Part shown: positions 1 through 7,073 of the stretch, piece after piece
Numbering within the stretch: the stretch's first letter is position 1
Layout of the letters: each line of letters begins with the position of its first letter
Assembly: GCA_020852715.1 (NCBI GenBank)
Contig: JADZAE010000049.1
Coordinates: forward strand, 1-34,900
Direction of reading: 5' to 3'
Source of the DNA: Deltaproteobacteria bacterium
Lineage (GTDB): Bacteria > Bdellovibrionota_C > UBA2361 > SZUA-149 > JADZAE01
DNA length: 34,900 nucleotides
Translations under genes and position numbers: made by a program
The notes under the pieces: generated by a model
Seen by the model: only the letters and a program-made list of their open reading frames with translations
What the model was told of the DNA's origin: nothing
The model's database searches: none

Positions 1-420
1 ATTCTATCGATGTCCTTTCCCAACGCGTCTTTACCGCTATCACCTACTTCGTTAATGCTCATTCTGAGATAATCACTCTTTGTCAACACAATACTTAACG
101 GTCAGCATTTATGAAAAACGCTATAGGCGCTAGCGCGTGAAACTTGTCCATAAACAACCGACTAACATTTTGTTACCCCGCACAAGGCGGGTAGCATCTA
201 CATGTGCGTAAGATTCAGGACCTATATCCGTCTGGTTTTTATACGATGTCAGTTTCATAGACCGGCCTTATGGGGCTAGTTAGCTCTTGGAATCTAGGTA
301 GTCACACGCAAATTTTACCCGAATAGTTATTCACGATAGCGCTTCAGGATATATTCGCATAAGCCTACTATTTATGCCACAATCGACTGAGAGCCGGTTA
401 TAACATTGGCAGAGGATTAA
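1..420. other. Intergenic region, no gene seen
   Basis: No reading frame of useful length with a ribosome binding site is visible on either strand. There is no obvious repeat, tRNA or strong hairpin. The last part (about 411-415, AGAGG) is the ribosome binding site of the following gene. The left end may be the tail of an upstream intergenic region, because no gene enters from position 1. Confidence 0.5.
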
Positions 421-960
421 GTGTCGATGATATTTACAATGAAGACATTTGAACAAAAAGTTTTAGTTCTGTTTCTGCTGCTGGGCTCGGCCTATTCTGG
501 CGTCGCTACCGCATCAGCGGAACAAGCCTTTAGTAAATGGAAGGTTTTAGAAAAGAAGGGGATAGAGAGGATAGAAGATAATAAATTTGTTGCCGATGAT
601 TATTGGCAGTGGATGTTGGCTGAATCAAAAAGGCTGGAAGCGGAATTAAACAAACTGGAAATCACTTGGCCGGATTTTGCCGCTTATGTAAGTCAATTTA
701 TGTCTTTAATTAGCGGCTCCGAAGATAAAATAATTGGCACTATCTCTACCTCCGGCAGTTCATTAAATCAGAAAATAGTAGCAGCTGCCAATAATGTTAG
801 CTCGTCTCTTAGGCTAGAGAATATAGAGGAAGGGGCAAACAGCTTGGCTAAGCAAACCGAACCTCCGGTAACCCATATTGAAGAAAAAGTTGAGCGCCTA
901 GGCAAAGATTTCGACTTATCACGAATCAAAAAACGTCTGGATATCGTTGATGTGAAATAG
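421..960 (+). CDS. Exported helical protein of unknown function
   Basis: A 179-residue protein that I do not recognise. A signal peptide is clear: Lys-containing n-region (MKTFEQK, residues 7-13), a hydrophobic core LVLFLLLGSAYSGVA, and a likely signal peptidase I site ATASA|EQ near residue 33. The mature part is charged and probably mostly helical, with no cysteines and no further membrane segment, so it is likely periplasmic. GTG at 421 lies 5 bases after AGAGG and was chosen as start; ATG at 427 is also possible, and ATG at 439 would give the most canonical signal peptide but sits far from the ribosome binding site. It stands about 50 bases upstream of the methyltransferase gene in the same direction, with no functional link visible. 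Confidence 0.75.
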   Translation: MSMIFTMKTFEQKVLVLFLLLGSAYSGVATASAEQAFSKWKVLEKKGIERIEDNKFVADDYWQWMLAESKRLEAELNKLEITWPDFAAYVSQFMSLISGSEDKIIGTISTSGSSLNQKIVAAANNVSSSLRLENIEEGANSLAKQTEPPVTHIEEKVERLGKDFDLSRIKKRLDIVDVK

Positions 961-1011
961 TAGCCTGACTTTTCCATTGTCCTAGCGTATTTTTGCTGCT
1001 AACTAGCGGTT

Positions 1012-2229
1012 ATGATCTGCACAGAAATAATTGGTAAAAAATCGTATTTAGCACAAATCCCGGTGAGCGAGCTTGGCGGCAGTTATTTTTGCGGGGATAA
1101 CTTAAAAACAATGGAGTTGTTGCTTGAGGATTATTCCGCCTCCTTTGACTGCATTTATCTTGACCCGCCTTTTTTCTCGAAACGCGATTATAGTGCTCAG
1201 CTCAATTCTTCTCGGCTCGAAGCAATGATGGTTTTTACTGACAAATGGCAAGAGGGATTTTCTTCTTATGCTCAGGCGATGAAGGAGAGGCTAAAAATCG
1301 CTTATCTTTTGCTAAAAAACAGCGGCTCTTTGTTTTTGCATTGCGACTATCGCACGACGGCTTTTTTTCGCCTGACCCTTGATGAGATTTTTGGGCAGGA
1401 AAATTATGTTAATGAAATAATTTGGCAGTATAAAACGGGCGGTGTTCCGGAAAAGCTGGGTTTTGGCAAAAAACACGACACAATACATTACTACGTCAAA
1501 GATAGGAATAAAGCGCAATTCTTTCGCCAAAAAGAAAAGTCATACTTGCGCCATAAATACGGTTTTTCCAATATCCAAGTTCAGCAAGACGAGCATGGTC
1601 CATATACTATGGTCAATTGTCGAGATGTGTTTGATATTCCGGCGCTGCGGGGTAATCAGCCGGAACGTATTAGTTATCCGACACAAAAACCGGAAGCGCT
1701 ATTGGAGAGACTGATACTGGCGACCACGGAAGAAGGGGGCTTGGTTGGTGATTTTTTTGCCGGCTCCGGCACAACAGGCGTCGTGGCTGCAAAGAATAAA
1801 CGGCGCTGGTTTTTGGCGGATCAAAGCGACTATGCCTTACATGTGTTTCGCAAGCGCTTGCTTCATTGGCAGACGGGTATGCCTAGTTCTCCTTATTTGG
1901 TCGGCCGCGTTTACAATCAGAAAATTAATTCAGCTCCGAACCTGAGTTCCTTGATTGAGCTACAGGCTCTTACGTCGGCAGAGTCGAAAGCGATATATAC
2001 ACCTCTGAAAAGTTGGGAAAAGCTAGGGCTTGGAGATCTTTGTCCTGATGTTGATTTGATTGCCATCGAAAACCAACCATCGGTAAAAGAGCCTTTCTGC
2101 GCGCAATGGTTAGAAGCACCGGAAAAGATTAAAGAGCAAATATTCAAAAATATGCCTGAGCAAACTAATTGCCGCATTCGCTTGATAAATGTGCAAGGTC
2201 AAGTAGTAGAAGGTTCGTCTATCATTTAA
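1012..2229 (+). CDS. Beta-class adenine/cytosine-N4 DNA methyltransferase
   Basis: A 405-residue protein of the N6/N4 DNA methylase family (PF01555 type). It transfers a methyl group from S-adenosylmethionine to an exocyclic amino group of a DNA base. Seen: motif IV DPPF at residues 51-54, a TQKP element (around residue 224, the usual motif X context), and the AdoMet-binding motif I with FAGSG near residue 250. Catalytic motif IV preceding motif I marks the beta class, like type III Mod proteins and CcrM. The C-terminal 120 residues have no recognised domain and may hold target recognition. No restriction endonuclease gene is adjacent, so it looks solitary within this window. The ribosome binding site is weak. 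Its stop lies 2 bases from the end of the converging minus-strand gene. Target sequence cannot be read from the protein. Confidence 0.88.
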   Translation: MICTEIIGKKSYLAQIPVSELGGSYFCGDNLKTMELLLEDYSASFDCIYLDPPFFSKRDYSAQLNSSRLEAMMVFTDKWQEGFSSYAQAMKERLKIAYLLLKNSGSLFLHCDYRTTAFFRLTLDEIFGQENYVNEIIWQYKTGGVPEKLGFGKKHDTIHYYVKDRNKAQFFRQKEKSYLRHKYGFSNIQVQQDEHGPYTMVNCRDVFDIPALRGNQPERISYPTQKPEALLERLILATTEEGGLVGDFFAGSGTTGVVAAKNKRRWFLADQSDYALHVFRKRLLHWQTGMPSSPYLVGRVYNQKINSAPNLSSLIELQALTSAESKAIYTPLKSWEKLGLGDLCPDVDLIAIENQPSVKEPFCAQWLEAPEKIKEQIFKNMPEQTNCRIRLINVQGQVVEGSSII

Positions 2230-2231
2230 AA

Positions 2232-3609
2232 TTACCGACAAGGCAGTATTTTTTGTATTTCGGTGTCGTTTAGAATCTCTGCGAGTTGGTTATAATTGCT
2301 GTAGAGAAAAGTCTTGGACATCAGTAAGGAGATGTCCTTGCTTTTAATGTAGTCACAAACTACCTGCGAATAGGCCCTTTGTGCGTTCATATGCGGAACA
2401 ATGGTATTAATAGAGGCCAGCATATACCAAGAAATCCCGGCGCCTAAAAAAGCTGTCCAAATCAAAGCAAAAGTATTTAAACGCAGCAGCTTAAGACAAT
2501 GGAAATAATAGCACTTCAGATAATTCAAAACCCCCTCTTTATCGCTAGTGACGAAAACTGCTTTAGGGAAAAACAATAGCGCGACAGCCAATAGATTACT
2601 AACAGCCCCTAAACAGAGAATGTCTATATAACGCGGTGAGGGATTATAGTCGGGAGATGAGAACCCTGCACGAGCCCAGCCGATAGCTAGGCACTGAGTA
2701 AGTGTCCAAATGCCTAGAGCTAAAGCAAACTTTTCTGTTGCTTGTAAATGACGGCGTCCCAAAAGAACTGCTGTGAATAAGGCAAAAAAAGGTAAATAAA
2801 CAATTGTACCTACCCATTTGCCGGAGATAAGCCAAGGCAGGAAATTGAATTTAGCAAAAGTAGCAAAGAACCGCGTGGGTCGGGCAGGTAGGTGAGGAGC
2901 AATGCTAAGTGCAAACTGGGAATGGTTACTAAAGCCCCAATGAAAAGCAATATTGCGCTTAATAGCAGCAGGTTGAAAGCCAGTAATATTTCCCCGCGAT
3001 TTGTCTGGAAATGCTGCCAGATTAAAATAATAAGGCTGATCATTAGTGCTGACGAGCCGGTGGCCATGTTGCCAAAACCGAGTAGACCGCAAATTAAACC
3101 CGCTCACCACCAGGGAAAAAGCGTGGCTTGGTGAGTAATCCCCAAAAAGCGACCAAGGAAAAAATCATCAATAGCTGCCAACAGGAGTGAAATCCGGATA
3201 AAGTATTATTCCAAGAAATAGGTAAGACACACATAAAAAATGTCACTAATAACACCGGTAGGTGAAAGCCGATTAAAGAGTAAAGAAGATACAGCAGCAA
3301 AGTTGTTCCGCCGGCGGCTAGCACGGCGTTAAATATCATTTCTAATATGGTATCCCACCGGTAGCCGTTGAGTATAAGCAGTAGAAGAGAAATAAGTTTG
3401 GTATAAATTACCGGATGTTGATTTCGTGTAATGAACAAATCACTGACAGTGAGTGAATCGTGCAGCCAAGGGGTAAATAATGTCGCTGCTTCAGCTGCCC
3501 ACTGATCTGATACCGAAATAGGAACAGTAAAGTAGCGAATAAATACCAAGCGTGAAGCGAGAATTAAACAAAAGCAGGATAATAACCAATAAAAAGGCGT
3601 TATTTCCAT
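2232..3609 (-). pseudogene. Frameshifted polytopic membrane protein (GT-C-like)
   Basis: On the minus strand three successive frames together encode one hydrophobic protein. Fragment one (3609-3094, 171 residues) ends ...LLTKPRFFPGGERV. Fragment two (about 3099-2810) continues AGLICGLLGFGNMATGSSAL with more membrane helices. Fragment three (about 2900-2232) continues FFATFAKFNFLPWLISG to a hydrophilic end at LPCR. Summed, this is about 455 residues with roughly 9-10 membrane segments. The start region contains a DQWAAE element and an NQHPV element in the first large loop, a pattern I associate with GT-C-like glycosyltransferases, but the assignment is weak. It begins 8 bases after the carrier-protein gene, so it is the third gene of that operon. 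Both frame changes go the same way, each equal to one lost base modulo 3. It is either a true pseudogene or an assembly with two indels. Confidence 0.7.
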
Positions 3610-3617
3610 TATGGTTA

Positions 3618-4136
3618 CTAACTTTGGAATTTAACCAAAGCCTTACTTTTATGGACTAAATCTCCTTCTTTAACCAAAATATTTTCAACAATAGCATCGC
3701 GGGGGGCAAGTATCTCCTGATCCATTTCCATTGTTTCCAGCAAAAACATTGCTTGGCTTTTGGCGATTTTCTCGCCGCGCACAATTAATATTTTTGCAAT
3801 TGTACCGGGAAGTGGCGAGCGCACCTCGGTCAATGGCTGCTGGCTGATGACCGGTGGCTTGTAACGGGTTGATTCCACGCGTTCAATCTGTACGGGGTAA
3901 GCATGGCCATTTAAGATAACTTTGTAAGGAACCCCGTCTGATCGGCAGCGAATATTTACCGTATAATACTTGTTGTTGACATAAACCGACTTAATCTCTC
4001 CTTGCGGAGAAATGTTTTTCACCACGAGGCGTATTAAGTATTTACCTAATTCAAAAGATAGTTGCTTACTTAAGTCTACGACATCAGCTAAATCGAAGCG
4101 ATGTTGCTTATTACCGGTGCGAACATAATATCTCAC
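3618..4136 (-). CDS. Biotin-carrier-like protein lacking the biotinyl lysine
   Basis: A 172-residue protein whose C-terminal part (about 100-172) is a biotinyl/lipoyl-type domain: VRSPLPGTIAKILIVRGEKI, then LLETMEMDQEI, then a second half ILVKEGDLVHKSKALVKF. Biotin carriers of acetyl-CoA, propionyl-CoA and pyruvate carboxylases carry biotin on the Lys of an (E)AMKM motif. Here the motif reads ETMEM: the modified lysine is Glu137 (codon GAA at 3728-3726), so it cannot be biotinylated in the normal way. The N-terminal 100 residues resemble the region preceding the biotinyl domain in long biotin carboxylase alpha-type chains. Start is GTG at 4136, 7 bases after GGAGG. It sits 15 bases after the biotin-carboxylase-like gene, which has matching active-site losses. 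The reading frame is intact, so loss of function by decay is not shown; a new role is possible. Confidence 0.85.
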   Translation of the reverse strand: MRYYVRTGNKQHRFDLADVVDLSKQLSFELGKYLIRLVVKNISPQGEIKSVYVNNKYYTVNIRCRSDGVPYKVILNGHAYPVQIERVESTRYKPPVISQQPLTEVRSPLPGTIAKILIVRGEKIAKSQAMFLLETMEMDQEILAPRDAIVENILVKEGDLVHKSKALVKFQS

Positions 4137-4151
4137 GGCTTATCCTCCATT

Positions 4152-5660
4152 TCAGCGGTTAGCATAGTTAAATATCTGTTTTACCTTTCCCCAGAGCGAG
4201 CCGGAGTGTGATTGCAGTAAGGAATTTTTAGTTTGTGCGTCATTAGCTAAAGTGAGTGCGGCTAATAGCGCGGCGATATCCTCCTCTTTTTCATCAACAT
4301 TGACTGTTATCAGTTCTTTTAACGCTTTGGGTTGGTGAATGTAGCTGCTATCCATTTTCCCGGCGCGGAAAAGAGCGGAATTAAGTATTGCCTCAATAAA
4401 AGCAATATTGGTTTTTACGCCCTCTAATATATAGCTGCGCAGCACGGTGATTAGCTTGTTAATGGTCTGCGTTCGGGTTTGATCGACGGCAATGAGCTGG
4501 GCCAAAACAGGCTCATAAAAGCTGGAAAGTTTTTCGCCTTCGACAAATGTTTTATGCACAGTGACTCCCATACCGGAATACATAAATCTTTGATTGAGCG
4601 CTCCGGTGCTGGGGATAAAATTATTTTCTGGATCTTCGGCATTAATTGATACGCCGAGAGCATGGCCGCGTGGATTGATGTCGGCTTGAGTTATATCCAA
4701 CTTTTCGCCGGCGAAAATTTTTATTTGTTGTGCCAGCAAATTCACGCCGGTATGGGCGTGGGTTACCAGGTGCGTCGGCTGAATATAGCCGTTGATTTCG
4801 TTAAAATAGATGTCATTGCCATCATACAAAAATTCGACCGACAAACAACCAACAAGCCCCAAGTGTTCAACTAAGCGGCAACTATGAACAGTCATTTGTT
4901 GGATTAGCTTATCGTCGCTAAATGCTGCCGGTGATTCAATAATAAGTTTACGAAAACGTCTTTGGATAGAGCCCTCAAGTGGTGGTAAGGAGACGATATT
5001 GCCAAAACTGTCTCGGAGGACAGGAAGTTCAATATGTCTTGCTTGTGGCAGAAAGGATTCAATAAATACTGTTTTACAAGCAGCAGCGGCCGTGTCTAAA
5101 CGTAACTTGATGTTGTCATAAGTGCGCTGTAATTTGCTTTGCTCGAAACAAACATTCAGGCCCAGTCCACCGCTAGCGTTGAGCGGTTTAATGATCAGCG
5201 GACAACCAATGCCGGCTGCGGCTTCTTCGACTTCAGTAAAGGTGGCGCATTCTGAGCTTCCTTTCAGCGTAGGAATATCTAGCTCCGCGGCAATTTGTTT
5301 TACTTTTGTTTTATCGGTGATGCTATGTTGGTCATCTAAAAGACCGGAAGCGATGAGCGTAATGCCACGGTCGCGAAGCTCGGTGGCGAAAAGAGCATCT
5401 TGGGCCAGAAAGCCATAGCCGGGGTGTATGGCGTCGGCATAGATATCAACAGCCAGCTCAGCTATTGCTTCGCGGTCATAATAGGCGTGGGCCGGATCTT
5501 TTGTATCTAAAACATAAATTTCGTCGGCCGTTCTTTCGCCAAGACCAAAATCGTCGCCCGGTAAACTCATAACTGCCGCAACAGCACCAAGTTCTCTGGC
5601 GACTTGCACACAGTTAGTTCTAATTATGCCTCGATTTGCAATTAGAATTTTTGAAAACAT
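4152..5660 (-). CDS. Biotin-carboxylase-like ATP-grasp protein, divergent active site
   Basis: A 502-residue homologue of biotin carboxylase (AccC/PccA N-terminal half), which normally carboxylates biotin with ATP and bicarbonate. Seen: N-terminal KILIANRG, the ADAIHPGYGFLA element, ATP-grasp lysine in PLIIKP, a Gly-rich loop NASGGLGLN, QRRFRKLIIESPA, VEFLYDGNDIYFNEIN, and C-terminal GHALGVSINAEDP. Counted from ATG 5660, residue 292 is Tyr where the family has the essential Arg, and residue 296 is Thr where the family has Glu (NEINGYIQPTH against EMNTRIQVEH). The glycine loop and the Cys before QRR (CSxQRR in the family, GSIQRR here) also differ. Glu288 and the ATP lysine remain. It has about 50 extra C-terminal residues compared with E. 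coli AccC. ATG 5660 is 5-6 bases after GAGGG; an in-frame GTG at 5666 is too close to that site. Probably catalytically altered or inactive. Confidence 0.88.
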   Translation of the reverse strand: MFSKILIANRGIIRTNCVQVARELGAVAAVMSLPGDDFGLGERTADEIYVLDTKDPAHAYYDREAIAELAVDIYADAIHPGYGFLAQDALFATELRDRGITLIASGLLDDQHSITDKTKVKQIAAELDIPTLKGSSECATFTEVEEAAAGIGCPLIIKPLNASGGLGLNVCFEQSKLQRTYDNIKLRLDTAAAACKTVFIESFLPQARHIELPVLRDSFGNIVSLPPLEGSIQRRFRKLIIESPAAFSDDKLIQQMTVHSCRLVEHLGLVGCLSVEFLYDGNDIYFNEINGYIQPTHLVTHAHTGVNLLAQQIKIFAGEKLDITQADINPRGHALGVSINAEDPENNFIPSTGALNQRFMYSGMGVTVHKTFVEGEKLSSFYEPVLAQLIAVDQTRTQTINKLITVLRSYILEGVKTNIAFIEAILNSALFRAGKMDSSYIHQPKALKELITVNVDEKEEDIAALLAALTLANDAQTKNSLLQSHSGSLWGKVKQIFNYANR

Positions 5661-5986
5661 GGTCACCCTCTTACCGAGTTATCAGTATTTTTAAGTTCTC
5701 GCAGTCAGTAAGCGCTTTCCCTATCATGTGAAACGCTTATTTCTTGTTGAGCCAAGAACGAGAATAGCCTAAAGAAACATCAGCAATCAAATAAAAAACT
5801 AGTATTATGCTAGGAAGCTTTAATTCTGGCCAGCCGTTAGGGTCGGTATTTTTTACAACGATGGGATATCTGTCAGCTTGAAATCGGCATAGGTGCGGGC
5901 AGGAATTTGACCTACTTAGGGCAATACCGCGCCCCTGAGGCCTCCAAATTAAATATAGTCTCGCGAGGGTGTAACGCGGAAGGGTA
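5661..5986. other. Intergenic region with one doubtful reading frame
   Basis: Between the biotin-carboxylase-like gene and the 42-residue gene there is about 325 bases. A minus-strand frame at 5994-5737 could encode 85 residues ending ELKLPSIILVFYLIADVSLG..., with one possible membrane segment, but it overlaps the end of the upstream gene, has no clear ribosome binding site and no recognised motif. It could be a remnant of a small membrane protein. No tRNA is formed here despite a T-arm-like stretch near 5905-5925. Confidence 0.35.
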
Positions 5987-6115
5987 TCAGACAACTACTT
6001 TGCCGGCTTTGCGCAGCTTATTTAGCTTTCTGCGCCTGCTGGTAGCCCGGCGTTTAGCTTCAGTTGTCCATTTCTTTTCTCTTTTCATCTTAGTGGTTTT
6101 TGCAAGTGACGCCAT
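5987..6115 (-). CDS. Small basic protein, 42 residues
   Basis: A short minus-strand gene: ATG at 6115, TGA at 5989-5987. The product begins MASLAKTTKMKREKKW and ends LRKAGKVVV. Seventeen of 42 residues are Lys or Arg, with only two Glu, so it probably binds RNA, DNA or the ribosome; this is inference from composition. AGG lies 7 bases before ATG (6128-6123 area). A promoter with a perfect TTGACA, 17-base spacer and TATAGC lies about 60 bases upstream (6205-6177), which supports a real, well-expressed gene. It is transcribed divergently from the phosphatase gene. I do not recognise the family; small ribosome-associated proteins are one possibility. Confidence 0.6.
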   Translation of the reverse strand: MASLAKTTKMKREKKWTTEAKRRATSRRRKLNKLRKAGKVVV

Positions 6116-6176
6116 ATTTCAGCCTATCTGTAATATCAATTCTTTCCTTATATACGCTATTAGTTTTAGCGGTTGG

Positions 6177-6205
6177 GCTATAGCTAATTTAGCTTCAGGT
6201 GTCAA
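6177..6205 (-). promoter_or_regulatory. Sigma-70-type promoter for the 42-residue gene
   Basis: On the minus strand -35 TTGACA is at 6205-6200, then a 17-base spacer, then -10 TATAGC at 6182-6177. The predicted transcript start is near 6170, giving a leader of about 55 bases before ATG 6115. This is the best sigma-70 match noticed in the window. Confidence 0.55.
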
Positions 6206-6284
6206 AGCGGATTTCTTTATTTATTTAAACGCTTTTATGGTGTAGCTTCCCCCCAGTATAAAACCTAATTATGGTAAGGATAAA

Positions 6285-7031
6285 ATGGGTGTTTCGGCGG
6301 TAACTGAAGCTTACGGAAAGAGAATATATGCCATCGGGGACGTGCACGGCTGCGCCGTGGAGCTGGGTATATTACTTAATCACCTAACTACTTATGAGGG
6401 GATAGGTAATGACGATTTAGTTGTCTTTTTGGGCGATTATATCGACCGTGGCCCGGACTCCCGCGGCGTGATTGAGCAGATTTTAGAGTTTCAAAAAAAG
6501 TGTTCGAATACGCGCTGCCTGCGAGGCAACCATGAAGATATGCTGTTGGATTTTCTTGGCTTTGGCGGTCGTTTGGGTGAAGCCTTTTTGTATAATGGTG
6601 GCATCGATACTGTGCAGAGCTATGGTATTTCGGTGTTTGCTCCGCCCGAGGAGATGGTGACTAAGTTGCCACAAGATCATTTTAAATTCCTTTGCGAGCT
6701 TGATAGTATCGTCAAAACCGAAAATTATATTTTTGTTCACGCCGGCATTAACCCGTTACGTGATCTTTACAAGCAAAATGATAACGATATTTATTGGATC
6801 AGGGATGAATTTATAAATAACGTTCATAATATGAAAGCGACCGTTGTTTTTGGTCATACCCCGCACAAAGAAATTGTTATGCATCTACCTTATAAAATCG
6901 GTATTGATACGGGGCTGGTGTTTGGGAATAAGCTTACTTGTCTGGAATTAGTATCGGGTAAGGCCATGCAAATATATCGCAACACCGATAAGGTCATAGT
7001 CGAGAATATTAACGGTTCTGGTGCTGCCTAA
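6285..7031 (+). CDS. PPP-family metallophosphoesterase (serine/threonine phosphatase-like)
   Basis: A 248-residue calcineurin-like phosphoesterase. The three family signatures are complete: GDVHG (18-22), GDYIDRGPDSRG (from residue 50) and RGNHED (80-85); later histidines in FVHAGI and VFGHTPH complete the two-metal site. This arrangement is that of bacterial PrpA/PrpB-type protein phosphatases and related ApaH-like enzymes, so the substrate may be a phosphoprotein or a dinucleoside polyphosphate; the sequence does not decide. It is cytoplasmic, without signal peptide or membrane segment. ATG 6285 follows AAGGA by 4-5 bases. It is a single gene that converges with clpB. Confidence 0.9.
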   Translation: MGVSAVTEAYGKRIYAIGDVHGCAVELGILLNHLTTYEGIGNDDLVVFLGDYIDRGPDSRGVIEQILEFQKKCSNTRCLRGNHEDMLLDFLGFGGRLGEAFLYNGGIDTVQSYGISVFAPPEEMVTKLPQDHFKFLCELDSIVKTENYIFVHAGINPLRDLYKQNDNDIYWIRDEFINNVHNMKATVVFGHTPHKEIVMHLPYKIGIDTGLVFGNKLTCLELVSGKAMQIYRNTDKVIVENINGSGAA

Positions 7032-7073
7032 ATGCAGGGCCGAAGACTCAGTGTCGCGCGTAACAGCAAAATG

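Noticed and set aside
5900..5930. tRNA-like T-arm (GTAGG-TCAAATT-CCTGC) on the minus strand
   Set aside because: No matching acceptor stem, anticodon arm or CCA end can be folded around it, and the loop lacks the TTC order.
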